Assembly (NCBI GenBank): GCA_011947345.1
Contig: JAAVTG010000354.1
Span: 38,632-102,631 of the forward strand
Origin: Phytophthora quininea
Taxonomy: Eukaryota; Oomycota; Peronosporomycetes; Peronosporales; Peronosporaceae
DNA: 64,000 bases
Direction: 5' to 3'
The position numbers and the translations under genes were made by a program. A model generated the notes under the pieces. The model was not told the origin of the DNA and ran no database searches. It saw nothing but the letters and a program-made list of their open reading frames with translations. Every line of letters begins with the position of its first letter. Position 1 is the first letter of the stretch. Below are positions 30,880 to 40,841 of the stretch, piece after piece.

Positions 30880-31224
30880 GTCACCTGCGCAGTAGCATAC
30901 ACGTCATGCACAAGGCCGTAAAAGCTGAGCGCAAGCGCCAAGCACAACGATATCGCAACAGACAACACTACGAGCGAGCAGTGAACTTTTCTATTGGAGA
31001 TTTCGTACTCCGTTCGAGGGTGGATGAAAAGCTACACGCCAACAAGTTGCGGATAACTTGAGTGGGTCCATTTAGAGTTGTGGCTGCTACTGATTACTAC
31101 TTTACGGTAGAACATTTAGTCACGGGAAAGACGATGAATGTCCACCCTCTCGGTTGAAGCACTATGCAGATAGTTCCCTCAATGTGTCATCGGAACTCAT
31201 CAACCACAAGGCACGCTACTTGCT
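30880..31224 (+). pseudogene. Gypsy-1 integrase C-terminal (GPY/F-like) remnant
   Basis: Degraded coding sense including FSIGDFVLRSRVDEKL and VGPFRVVAATDYYFTVEHL, the module that usually links integrase to the chromodomain. A TGA near 31060 and later breaks interrupt it. Confidence 0.6.
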
Positions 31225-31476
31225 GTGGACAGCCTAGTAGAGCACAGATACAACACCACTACTCAAGCGTACGAAATCAAAGTCAAGTGGCAGGGACTGG
31301 AAGAAATTGACGATTCCTGGGAACCTGTGAAGAATCTGAGCGAAGATGTTCCACAAATGCTTCAAAACTACGTCAAACAAGCAAGTGATGATAATCAAAA
31401 GCTTGCAGTGACTAATGCTATCAAGGGCAAGCGATCTCAACGGCGAAAGCCTAGCACAGAGCAAGCTACAGCGTGA
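31225..31476 (+). CDS. Gypsy-1 chromodomain
   Basis: A classical chromodomain: LVEHRYNTTTQAYEIKVKW, then QGLEEIDDSWEPVKNL and QMLQNYVKQ. The aromatic-cage Tyr and Trp positions are present (YEIKVKW and SWEP). A basic tail precedes the stop at 31474-31476. It would steer integration to heterochromatin. This is a better canonical match than the Gypsy-2 module. Confidence 0.88.
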   Translation: MDSLVEHRYNTTTQAYEIKVKWQGLEEIDDSWEPVKNLSEDVPQMLQNYVKQASDDNQKLAVTNAIKGKRSQRRKPSTEQATA

Positions 31477-31832
31477 TACTGTCCAATTGCATCATGAGGT
31501 TTGACGAGTTCGAAGGTTATGAGAGGGATTACAGGCCTCCGACAATGGGACAATATTGATACGGTGGTATTACAGCCGCATGCCAAGTTACGGAGTCTGG
31601 TGACAACGGTGGGCAAGACAATCAAGTCGAATGTGTGACATCAGCTCTGATTGGTCAATATGTCATTTTTGGCTCCGTGATTAGATGGAATTCAAGAGGC
31701 ACGATTTCATGCAAATCTTCAGAATCGAAACCTGTAACACTGCAACCAGTTGAAGTCACGGAGCGTCTATCGCAGCGATATGATGGCACTGGTATTAAAA
31801 CCTCGAGGGACGTTGGAAAGCTTGGGAGGCAG
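31477..31832 (+). other. Gypsy-1 3' untranslated region and polypurine tract
   Basis: No coding sense. The purine run GAAAGCTTGGGAGGCAG (about 31816-31832) directly before the LTR is the likely plus-strand primer. Confidence 0.6.
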
Positions 31833-32168
31833 TGTGATGATGCCAAGGCATCGTCCAGCGATTGTGGCAACAGATCGCAACGACAGAAGCTCTTCCAACC
31901 CTCGGCAGCTGAAGCTGCAGGAACAGCCTGCAGCAGAGCCTAGAGAGCCGAGTGCTAGTATTGTTTAGCAGGTCCTTGCTCGGATCTGGCTGCTAGAATT
32001 TACGCCAAGGATGTTCTCCCTGGATTGCCTGCACGGCAAGTGGGGGCATGCCGACGGCCGAGTAGTTCTAACTAGCTCACTCTTAAAAACACCTCATGGC
32101 GTTCAATACACGTTGAACGTTTAGGGAGTTCCAGCTCCCAAGGATCGACTTTCGTCTGGAACGGCTCA
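31833..32168 (+). repeat. 3' LTR of Gypsy-1
   Basis: 336 bp, partner of 4883-5216, followed by CCTGG at 32169-32173. Seven substitutions and two one-base indels separate the two LTRs. Confidence 0.95.
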
Positions 32169-32472
32169 CCTGGCCAAGCGCGACAGGTACGTCTTGGCGA
32201 GCAGCTTTGCCGCGTGGTGGACCACCGAGACGCAGTTCGAGAACGTGGCGGCGTTCCGGAGAGAGAACTTTGGGTCGATGGAGGCGCTGGAGCGGTGCCA
32301 CGACTCGTGCTGGTTCAAGATCTTCGACCAGCAGGACCGCAACGTCGACCTGCGTCTATCGCATGTGTTCGACCTGGTGGAGAACGCCAAGACGCAGCTG
32401 TCGATCCGCGAGTACAGCGTCTCGCAGACCACGTTGGAGCAGATCTTCAACGCCTCCGCGAGCCAGCAGTAA
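32169..32472 (+). pseudogene. ABCA-1, 3' part after the Gypsy-1 insertion
   Basis: Resumes the ABCA frame at the duplicated CCTGG: LASSFAAWWTTETQFENVAA to ASQQ and TAA 32470-32472. This is the regulatory domain after NBD2. ABCA-2 continues past ASQQ with a further 23 residues, which ABCA-1 lacks because of an in-frame TAA. Residue changes against ABCA-2 (RRENFGSMEAL versus LKENFGSIEVL) show the copies have diverged slightly. Confidence 0.9.
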
Positions 32473-32580
32473 ACGATGAATAAATCAGGTAAAATGAACA
32501 GGAAGCACCTAGAAATTGTTGGCCTTTGATCTCGTTCAGCCGTTGTTGTTTTTCCCAAGCACACTGTTAAATTAACAGTG
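32473..32580. other. spacer between convergent ABCA-1 and focadhesin-like genes
   Basis: 108 bp between two convergent stops; it must contain both 3' ends. It includes the AT-rich inverted pair CACTGTTAA/TTAACAGTG near 32561-32583. Confidence 0.5.
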
Positions 32581-33873
32581 TTAAGGAGCTGATTGAGTGG
32601 GCCCAACACTCCAAAATTCTCTAATCGCGCTTTGCATCATGCTCGGCATTGGCCAGACATCAGCCTCTGCGTACATCTGCCGGCTGCAGAATTGTAGAGC
32701 ACTGACAAATGTCGCCAAATCCCCTGTCTCGCTCGTTCTCGTGCTTTCGCTCCACAGTTGCTGCAGTAAGGCCCACAAACTCTCCCCCACCGGCGACACA
32801 GTTCTGGCGCGCTGCAGAATAGCAACCAGCCCGAAAGGAAATAAGTCGTGCGTGATATCCATATCTGAGCTCTCCGGCCTTTCGGTAGTCGACAAGTACT
32901 GTTCGTGGTTCAACTTTAGTTTCCACGTCAGAACACAAGTCAACAAATTGAACAAGGCGCGGCGTTTGAAAGCGTCTGAAGGACTCTGATCAGTTGACGA
33001 GCTCAACGATCGGCTGAAGACATCAACAACATCTAGTAGCGCAGAAGTAATTTCCCCGCCCGGGTATGTGTCGCAATCACTGCTCCGACCTGTGCAACAA
33101 GTGGATACAAGTAGGTATTAACGTCTTTTCGTCAGTCCACTCGACGAAGTCGTGGCGCAAAACCCACTGAAAAAGCAAAGACGCCTCTCGCTTCGTGATG
33201 ACCAGCACGTTCAGACGCACCAGCTCGACTACAAAAACAGTCTTTCTCCACCAACTCCACATCGACTTCGATGTTGTTGTTGGAACCAGGAAGGTGTCCG
33301 CTACCGGTACGCTAGGCTCACCATAGTCCACCTTCGACAGCACACGAGTGGCAAACGTTCGCACAAAAACGGAGGCACTCAAGTCGAACGGGAGTTCTGC
33401 AACGAACATGTCAATAACAAGTTGGTTGGCCATTTTCGTCGAGCTTTCAGGGATGGGTCGACCTTCTTTGTGGTGAAGAATGTCTCTCAACATGTTGGTC
33501 CAGCTATCAAAAAGCAGCGCGCTCGTACTGCTCGACACATCGCGTCGCCAAACATCCGTTAGAACACTAAACACTGTGATCAAAAGTGTTTGCAGCGTGT
33601 TCGTTGGCAAACGAGTTGCTGCCTGTGCAAGCCCGTTGATCAACTCGGTTTGAATGGCGATACTGACACCTCCAAACCACTCGGGAGAAAACAATTTACC
33701 AGCGTAAAGCTCATCACACGTTCCTTGTATCACAGCGAATCGAATACAAGCACTAGTGACATCATCCGAGCAGAGTCGAACCAAAATTCGAAGAGTGAGC
33801 GACGAGTAGTCCAGTAAGGGCAACGCCGAGCTTGCCCTCGTTAGGCATGCTAATAGCGACGTTGCCGTACGTA
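32581..33873 (-). pseudogene. helical-repeat (possibly focadhesin-like) gene, 3' part
   Basis: Minus-strand coding sense resumes directly at the Copia target site and runs ATSLLACLTRASSALPLLDY, then a 248-residue alpha-helical frame (33823-33077: FAVIQGTCDELYAGKLFSPEW; AELPFDLSASVFVRTFATRV), then after a frame change near 33090 a second stretch (33006-32581) ending at TAA. Its helical periodicity suggests ARM/HEAT-like repeats. Focadhesin is my best guess from overall character and is not proven. The frame is continuous with the part at 57073 if the Copia and one target copy are removed. Confidence 0.6.
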
Positions 33874-33878
33874 TTGAC
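33874..33878. repeat. target-site duplication of the Copia element, left copy (TTGAC)
   Basis: TTGAC here and at 57068-57072 flank the Copia LTRs. Confidence 0.9.
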
Positions 33879-34211
33879 AGAAACAGTTGGAAGTGAGTAG
33901 CTAGCTTGTTGTAGTGGAGAGTGCTTGATGCGAAGCGAAATGGAAAGTGAGTTCATTTTGGTTAGCTCTTCCGAGCAAAATGCTCAGCCTCCTCGAGTAC
34001 GATGATGGCCATGTTTACCAGGCTGAAGTTGCTACTGCCTACACTAGAGTACCGTACCTGATACGAACCTCCCAGCAATCATTCTGCACACTTCAACTTC
34101 ACCATCACGTTGGCTTTCTACCGTAGGCCACCACAATACAGGACTCGCCTGTTTCGTGCTCATATAAGTTCAGCAGAGTACAGTATGGGGCCGGAGGCAG
34201 TCAAGCTTATA
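33879..34211 (-). repeat. 3' LTR of the Copia element
   Basis: In element sense it begins TATAAGCTTGACTGCC and ends CCAACTGTTTCT. These are not the canonical TG...CA ends, but the target duplication fixes the boundaries. The inner edge is preceded by a G-rich tract (TTGAGGCGGAG). Confidence 0.88.
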
Positions 34212-34218
34212 CTCCGCC

Positions 34219-35829
34219 TCAACGTGATGCCATACCGCACAAGCTCACTAGCTTCGCAAGCTGTGGCGTCGGCAACGGTTTAGTTAGGAAGTCGGCAAGC
34301 TGTAAGGCTGAAGGCACGTGACGCAACTTGGTATCGCGTTGCTCAACATGGTTGCGGACGAAATGCATTCGCGAGTATCCAGCGTTCGTAGCCATGCAAA
34401 TCGCTGCTTTGTTGTCGATGCAAATCAACGTCGGCGACACCAACGAAAGCTCCATCTCGGCAAGCAATTGGCGCAGCCACATCACTTCCTGGCACGTTGC
34501 AGACAGCGCTACATACTCCGCCTCAGCGGTAGACAATGCGACCGACGTCTGCTTCTTGCAGCGAAACACCACTGGAGCCCCAGCGATCAAGATCATAATC
34601 CCCGACGTGGACCTTCTAGTGGCAAGGTCACCACCCCAGTTGGCGTCTGAATATGCTGTCACGGTTACTGCCGCGTTCCCACCACGCGTGTACTTGACCT
34701 CCAGCATCATGGTTCCTTTCAGATAACGCAGGATGCGAAGGGCGGCATGCCAGTGCATCTCAAGTGGTTGTTCCACGTACTGCGCCAGTACCGACACTGC
34801 GACGCTGATGTCTGGGTGAGTCCCGTTAGCGATGTACAACAGGGAACCAATAAGCTCGCGATACAGGCGATTGTTGGGAAGTGGCTTATTGCTGTTTGTT
34901 GGACGCATATCTTGCCCCAGGACGCAAGGGTTACGAACAGCAAAAGCATCTTGCCGACCGAAACGCTTGAGCATGTTCACGATGTACTTGGTCTGGTTGA
35001 TGAACGGCTCTCCTTCGTCTTGCATATTGTTAACCTCCATTTCAAGAATGAGATGAACATCACCAAGGGACTTGAGCTTGAAGCTCCCATTGAGCTGTCG
35101 CGCGATCTCCTCTACATTTAGTGTGTCTCGGCACCCAATCATCATGTCGTCGACATACCGTACGAGGAAGATTGGGCCTTGTGATCCTCTACGAACGAAT
35201 ATGCATGTGTCACTCCTGCACTGTTGGAAACCGATTGACCGGATTGCGTCTCGGATTGCAGCAAACCAAACAGCCGCGGCCTGCTTTAGGCCGTAGAGGC
35301 TTCGCAGCAGCTTGCACACCATCCCTTCAGGAGCATCAACGCCTTTCGGGATTGTCATGTAGACAACTTTAGTCAAGTTGCCATTCAGGAAAGCAGTCTC
35401 AAAGTCGAACTGCTTGATGCAGTATCCCGGCTTGCAACACACTGCAAAGAACACACGCAACGTGTTGTGACTGGCAACAGGTGCGTAGGTAAAAGTGAAG
35501 TCTATCCCTGGAGTCTGCAAGCACCCTAATGCCACCAAACGCGCCTTGTGTCTCGTCACGTTGCCATTTTCATCAGTCTTTAGCGCGAACACCCCTTTAT
35601 GCCCGATAACCTTCACTCCGGGCGGACGCCGGATGATATCCCACGTGTGATTGCGAAGATGGGCAGCAAGCTCAGCACGGATAGCATCTTTCCACTCTGC
35701 TGCATGAGGTGAAGCCATCGCCTCAGCGTAGGTGAGTGGCGTTTCTTCAGCCGCTAAATCAACTCCATAGGCGTGGCCTCTTGCTTTCACGCTCCTCCCC
35801 AGACGAATCAACTTGCTCAGCATTTCCAC
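34219..35829 (-). CDS. Copia reverse transcriptase and RNase H
   Basis: A 536-codon open frame. RT: HKARLVALGCLQTPGIDF, KQFDFETAFLNGNL, CKLLRSLYGLKQA and catalytic LVRYVDDMMIG. RNase H: TAYSDANWGGD (Asp), STAEAEYVALS (Glu), LICIDNKAAICMA (Asp) and HVEQRDTKLRHV. This matches the Ty1/Copia RVT_2 family from end to end and the catalytic residues are kept. It ends two codons before the polypurine tract. This is the best preserved part of the element. Confidence 0.95.
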   Translation of the reverse strand: MEMLSKLIRLGRSVKARGHAYGVDLAAEETPLTYAEAMASPHAAEWKDAIRAELAAHLRNHTWDIIRRPPGVKVIGHKGVFALKTDENGNVTRHKARLVALGCLQTPGIDFTFTYAPVASHNTLRVFFAVCCKPGYCIKQFDFETAFLNGNLTKVVYMTIPKGVDAPEGMVCKLLRSLYGLKQAAAVWFAAIRDAIRSIGFQQCRSDTCIFVRRGSQGPIFLVRYVDDMMIGCRDTLNVEEIARQLNGSFKLKSLGDVHLILEMEVNNMQDEGEPFINQTKYIVNMLKRFGRQDAFAVRNPCVLGQDMRPTNSNKPLPNNRLYRELIGSLLYIANGTHPDISVAVSVLAQYVEQPLEMHWHAALRILRYLKGTMMLEVKYTRGGNAAVTVTAYSDANWGGDLATRRSTSGIMILIAGAPVVFRCKKQTSVALSTAEAEYVALSATCQEVMWLRQLLAEMELSLVSPTLICIDNKAAICMATNAGYSRMHFVRNHVEQRDTKLRHVPSALQLADFLTKPLPTPQLAKLVSLCGMASR

Positions 35830-36533
35830 GATATTCCACTAGCGAGCGCGAGCTTCCTGACACAGATGGTGACTCATCACCAGCTTCAATGCGCAATCGT
35901 CTCGGAGCTTCGACAGGCAGAAAGCGAGCTTGGAGATTTTGGTTGCGCAGCCTACGGAGACTAACTTCGTGAAAAACCACTGGTTACGCACTGCCGATGG
36001 GACCAGAGCACTGGTGGGTGAGGTGGCTGCACTGGGAGCAGTAGGTGAGGCATCAGGCAGCAGCTGACCACGGCGACTTCTTGGTAGACGACGTCTTGTT
36101 AGATTGGGTTGCGAAATTGCGGGCGAGAGTCCGTCATTGCCCCCATCGAAACCAAACTCTCGCTGGGAGGCACGGCGTTCGAAGTTGGCAAATTTTCCAT
36201 GGGACTGCTCGTGCTTACAGGGCCGTCTTCATCAACCTCCATATTCTCCGGTACCAATTCAGCATCAACGTCCATTGGCTCTCCGCCTGACTCTGGTAGC
36301 TGGGGCGGATTCACCGGCGTGTCATCGTCGTCGATGACGATTATTGGGGGTACGCTGTCTGACCGACTCGGAACTGTAGCATACGAGCTCGGGGCCGCTT
36401 CGGACAGGGTGATCGTTTGCGTAATCACCAACCGCTTGGAGCCTTCGTCCCAAACGCGGTATCCTTTTGTTCCTTCAGCGTAGCCGAGTAGAATACAGCG
36501 GTGCGCCTTTGCGTCCCACTTGGTCCGCTTCGC
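35830..36533 (-). pseudogene. Copia linker between integrase and RT
   Basis: Acidic, Ser/Pro-rich linker coding sense in several frames (IIVIDDDDTPVNPPQLPE at about 36340; DESPSVSGSSRSLVEYRGN at about 35895). Such linkers are common between Copia integrase and RT. The left border of the tandem duplication (36042) lies within it. Confidence 0.65.
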
Positions 36534-37094
36534 CTAATCGATGAAGACATATCCACGAGCTCCAAACACTCTGATGTGCTCGAGGTGGGTTTTAACTTTG
36601 AAAAACAGTTCGAACGGGGTCGTGCTTGGTCGAGCCGTGTTGGGCAGCCTATTAACCAGATAGACAGCGGTGTTAAGAGCCTCTCCCCACCAAGCCTTGG
36701 GGACATGCTGATGATACAGCATAGAGCGGGCTGTTTCCACCAAAGTCCGGTTCATCCGCTCCGCCAACCCATTCTGTTGTGGAGTGTAGGGAACACTAGT
36801 TTGTCTTGCAATTCCATGCTTGACACAGAAGTCCGCGAACGCCTTCCCCGTGTATTCTCCGCCATTGTCCGTTCTGAGGCATTGAACATGCATGCCGGTC
36901 TGCACTTTCACGGTTCGTGTGTACTCCACAAAGCGAGAAAGCACCTCCGACTTGGCTTTGAGCAGATACACCTTCACATAACGGGAGAAGTCATCGATGA
37001 AGGTGACCACAAAGTTTGCGCCACCACGCAAAACAGGAGTCATGGGTCCCATGACATCGGTGTGCACCAGTTCCAGCAGGTGAGTTGTCTTCAC
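36534..37094 (-). CDS. Copia integrase core (duplication unit 1)
   Basis: 186 codons with the DDE residues LLELVHTDVMGPM, CLRTDNGGEYTG and QQNGLAERMNRTLVE, followed by WWGEALNTAVYLVNRLP, the typical Copia integrase end. Joined to the upstream frame by a one-base break near 37092. Identical frame in unit 2 (39105-39665). Confidence 0.9.
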   Translation of the reverse strand: MKTTHLLELVHTDVMGPMTPVLRGGANFVVTFIDDFSRYVKVYLLKAKSEVLSRFVEYTRTVKVQTGMHVQCLRTDNGGEYTGKAFADFCVKHGIARQTSVPYTPQQNGLAERMNRTLVETARSMLYHQHVPKAWWGEALNTAVYLVNRLPNTARPSTTPFELFFKVKTHLEHIRVFGARGYVFID

Positions 37095-38270
37095 CTGGCT
37101 CCCGATGTGTGCATGAACGGGCTTTCATGCGTTTTTCCACGAGCACAACCTTCACACACGATGCCGTCAAAATCACTTCGTTTGAACGCTGGTACGCCGT
37201 CAACAGCATCACCCACCGCCTGAATTCTTTCTCCCGATGGATGCCCGAGTCGTGCGTGCCAGAGCTCCTCCTTGGTCACATGCACCGTCGATGCCGCTAT
37301 CTCGTCTGCTGACTCCAATTTGAGGACTGGTAGCCACTCATATAGCTTCCCATGCTTCTCCACGTGGCAAATCACATCCCCTTCAAAGCTGATGACGCAC
37401 CCATCATTGCGAAACTGGACATTCGCACCCTTGACCGCCAATGCTGGAATGGAGATCAGCTTCCTATCAAGGCCAGGGACATACAAAACCCCAGTCAAGG
37501 CCATCTCTCTTCCATTGCCGATACAAAACCTAACACACCCGACACCACGTGCAGTCAGTCGATGCCCGCTTGCAACCGAGATGCCCAGCGAGCCGTCCAG
37601 CGCACGATACTCTGTGAAATCTTCACGTGCGCACGTCATGTGCGAGCTGGCTCCGCTGTCCAGCAGCCAGCCCGTTGGGCTCCTGCACGTGGCCGAGAAC
37701 ACGTATTCACCTCGTTCACCATCATGCTGTATCTCCGGACACTGATCCTTCTTGTGGCCAACTTGACCACACTCGTAGCAGCGCCCGAGGAACTCGCGAG
37801 GCCCACTACGTTGTTCTCCGATCTGGCTATCCCTTGCATTGTGACGGTACCATTGCCTTTGGCGACCGTTTCCATCACCACGGCGAGATGCCATTTGGCG
37901 AGCGCCCTTCTTTCCGCGTCGACTGCCCGTCGCATCTTGCCCGTTCACATGGAATGCACCTTCTTCTTTATCGCGACGCTGCAGAGTCTCGTACTCGCGC
38001 CGCAACATCTCCTTCGCCTCAAGAAGGGATGTCTTGCCTCTTGCCTCGATGATTTTCACCATTTCATCATACTCACGAGGTAGACTACCGAGAAGAATCA
38101 CGAGACGTTCGTCGTCATCGACCTTGTCTCCGACCGCAGCTAGACGCGGGCAGAGATCGTCGAATTGCAGCAGGTGGTCCATGAGGTTACCACCATCGCT
38201 GAGGCAAAACTCGTGCAGCTGCTTTCGCAACTGGACACGGTTGTGCAGATTCTGCTTGACGAAGAACTCG
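37091..38270 (-). CDS. Copia gag C-part, protease and integrase zinc domain (unit 1)
   Basis: Open from the Gypsy-2 LTR junction. Gag helices (GNLMDHLLQFDDLCPRL; LPREYDEMVKIIEA), CCHC knuckle CYECGQVGHKKDQC, protease GWLLDSGASSHMTCARED, then the integrase zinc domain (LWHARLGHPSGERIQAVG ... CEGCARGKTH). The first 16 residues of the nominal ORF (MYNTRKRQEAQSAISH) belong to the Gypsy-2 LTR, not to Copia. Confidence 0.9.
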
Positions 38271-38613
38271 TGTGATATAGCGCTTTGGGCTTCTTGTCGC
38301 TTCCTGGTGTTGTACACGTGATACTCCCAAGTGAGTCAGACGGCTCCGCCCGGACGAGGGATTTATGGGGCCGTGACCTGGGGATCCTCCCACACAAGAG
38401 TTCTTCGGGACCCTGTTCGGGACCGGGAACGGAGGGCCCTGGGCCGGTCAGTACCTTCACCTTGTGTACCCCCTTCGAAACAGTAATTTGGTCAGGGAAC
38501 GGTCACCGAGTTATTCTAGGAACGCCTCTACCTAGTACGAGGAGTGAGCTGGGGTGGTTATACAAACAGTCGGCCCGGGAACACCACAAGTTCCGGGGCC
38601 GGGAACACAACAC
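38271..38613 (-). repeat. truncated Gypsy-2 LTR (343 bp) at the duplication junction
   Basis: Matches 40842-41184 with only single-base length differences. It stops abruptly at AACACAACAC and is followed by Copia sequence that is also found at 36042. It is therefore the end of duplication unit 1 and not an independent insertion. Confidence 0.92.
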
Positions 38614-39104
38614 TAGGTGAGGCATCAGGCAGCAGCTGACCACGGCGACTTCTTGGTAGACGACGTCTTGTTAGATTGGGTTGCGAAATTGCGGGCGAGA
38701 GTCCGTCATTGCCCCCATCGAAACCAAACTCTCGCTGGGAGGCACGGCGTTCGAAGTTGGCAAATTTTCCATGGGACTGCTCGTGCTTACAGGGCCGTCT
38801 TCATCAACCTCCATATTCTCCGGTACCAATTCAGCATCAACGTCCATTGGCTCTCCGCCTGACTCTGGTAGCTGGGGCGGATTCACCGGCGTGTCATCGT
38901 CGTCGATGACGATTATTGGGGTACGCTGTCTGACCGACTCGGAACTGTAGCATACGAGCTCGGGGCCGCTTCGGACAGGGTGATCGTTTGCGTAATCACC
39001 AACCGCTTGGAGCCTTCGTCCCAAACGCGGTATCCTTTTGTTCCTTCAGCGTAGCCGAGTAGAATACAGCGGTGCGCCTTTGCGTCCCACTTGGTCCGCT
39101 TCGC
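38614..39104 (-). pseudogene. Copia linker (duplication unit 2)
   Basis: Same linker sequence as 36042-36533, with one G fewer near 38921. In element order this copy precedes the truncated LTR, so unit 2 is cut off from the RT. Confidence 0.75.
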
Positions 39105-39665
39105 CTAATCGATGAAGACATATCCACGAGCTCCAAACACTCTGATGTGCTCGAGGTGGGTTTTAACTTTGAAAAACAGTTCGAACGGGGTCGTGCTTGG
39201 TCGAGCCGTGTTGGGCAGCCTATTAACCAGATAGACAGCGGTGTTAAGAGCCTCTCCCCACCAAGCCTTGGGGACATGCTGATGATACAGCATAGAGCGG
39301 GCTGTTTCCACCAAAGTCCGGTTCATCCGCTCCGCCAACCCATTCTGTTGTGGAGTGTAGGGAACACTAGTTTGTCTTGCAATTCCATGCTTGACACAGA
39401 AGTCCGCGAACGCCTTCCCCGTGTATTCTCCGCCATTGTCCGTTCTGAGGCATTGAACATGCATGCCGGTCTGCACTTTCACGGTTCGTGTGTACTCCAC
39501 AAAGCGAGAAAGCACCTCCGACTTGGCTTTGAGCAGATACACCTTCACATAACGGGAGAAGTCATCGATGAAGGTGACCACAAAGTTTGCGCCACCACGC
39601 AAAACAGGAGTCATGGGTCCCATGACATCGGTGTGCACCAGTTCCAGCAGGTGAGTTGTCTTCAC
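39105..39665 (-). CDS. Copia integrase core (duplication unit 2)
   Basis: Same protein as unit 1, with all three DDE acids (HTDVM, RTDNG, LAERM). Confidence 0.9.
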   Translation of the reverse strand: MKTTHLLELVHTDVMGPMTPVLRGGANFVVTFIDDFSRYVKVYLLKAKSEVLSRFVEYTRTVKVQTGMHVQCLRTDNGGEYTGKAFADFCVKHGIARQTSVPYTPQQNGLAERMNRTLVETARSMLYHQHVPKAWWGEALNTAVYLVNRLPNTARPSTTPFELFFKVKTHLEHIRVFGARGYVFID

Positions 39666-40841
39666 CTGGCTCCCGATGTGTGCATGAACGGGCTTTCATG
39701 CGTTTTTCCACGAGCACAACCTTCACACACGATGCCGTCAAAATCACTTCGTTTGAACGCTGGTACGCCGTCAACAGCATCACCCACCGCCTGAATTCTT
39801 TCTCCCGATGGATGCCCGAGTCGTGCGTGCCAGAGCTCCTCCTTGGTCACATGCACCGTCGATGCCGCTATCTCGTCTGCTGACTCCAATTTGAGGACTG
39901 GTAGCCACTCATATAGCTTCCCATGCTTCTCCACGTGGCAAATCACATCCCCTTCAAAGCTGATGACGCACCCATCATTGCGAAACTGGACATTCGCACC
40001 CTTGACCGCCAATGCTGGAATGGAGATCAGCTTCCTATCAAGGCCAGGGACATACAAAACCCCAGTCAAGGCCATCTCTCTTCCATTGCCGATACAAAAC
40101 CTAACACACCCGACACCACGTGCAGTCAGTCGATGCCCGCTTGCAACCGAGATGCCCAGCGAGCCGTCCAGCGCACGATACTCTGTGAAATCTTCACGTG
40201 CGCACGTCATGTGCGAGCTGGCTCCGCTGTCCAGCAGCCAGCCCGTTGGGCTCCTGCACGTGGCCGAGAACACGTATTCACCTCGTTCACCATCATGCTG
40301 TATCTCCGGACACTGATCCTTCTTGTGGCCAACTTGACCACACTCGTAGCAGCGCCCGAGGAACTCGCGAGGCCCACTACGTTGTTCTCCGATCTGGCTA
40401 TCCCTTGCATTGTGACGGTACCATTGCCTTTGGCGACCGTTTCCATCACCACGGCGAGATGCCATTTGGCGAGCGCCCTTCTTTCCGCGTCGACTGCCCG
40501 TCGCATCTTGCCCGTTCACATGGAATGCACCTTCTTCTTTATCGCGACGCTGCAGAGTCTCGTACTCGCGCCGCAACATCTCCTTCGCCTCAAGAAGGGA
40601 TGTCTTGCCTCTTGCCTCGATGATTTTCACCATTTCATCATACTCACGAGGTAGACTACCGAGAAGAATCACGAGACGTTCGTCGTCATCGACCTTGTCT
40701 CCGACCGCAGCTAGACGCGGGCAGAGATCGTCGAATTGCAGCAGGTGGTCCATGAGGTTACCACCATCGCTGAGGCAAAACTCGTGCAGCTGCTTTCGCA
40801 ACTGGACACGGTTGTGCAGATTCTGCTTGACGAAGAACTCG
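39662..40841 (-). CDS. Copia gag C-part, protease and integrase zinc domain (unit 2)
   Basis: Same as unit 1. This is the original position: its gag frame continues directly, across Gypsy-2 copy B and the CTCG target duplication, with the gag N-part at 56730-56462. Confidence 0.9.

Larger units (their letters stand above)
4883..32168 (+). mobile_element. Gypsy-1: chromodomain Ty3/Gypsy element inserted in ABCA-1
   Basis: Bounded by 334/336-bp LTRs (TGTGATGATG...CGGCTCA) and a 5-bp target duplication. Its own parts lie at 5217-about 5950 and about 27500-31832, in the order gag, CCHC knuckle, protease, RT, RNase H, integrase, chromodomain, which is the Ty3/Gypsy chromovirus order. The middle (about 5950-27500) is a later nested insertion. 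The LTRs differ at about 7 substitutions and 2 indels, the most divergent LTR pair in the window, so this is the oldest LTR insertion. Frames are broken in gag and pol and the protease Asp is replaced, so the copy is dead. Confidence 0.92.

Noticed and set aside
33762..33956. 64-codon minus-strand ORF starting in the Copia LTR
   Set aside because: Chance fusion of LTR sequence with an out-of-frame stretch of the helical-repeat gene.
38271..38613. Independent solo or truncated LTR insertion
   Set aside because: It shares the left junction with copy B's 3' LTR and ends at a duplication breakpoint, so it is a copy by tandem duplication.
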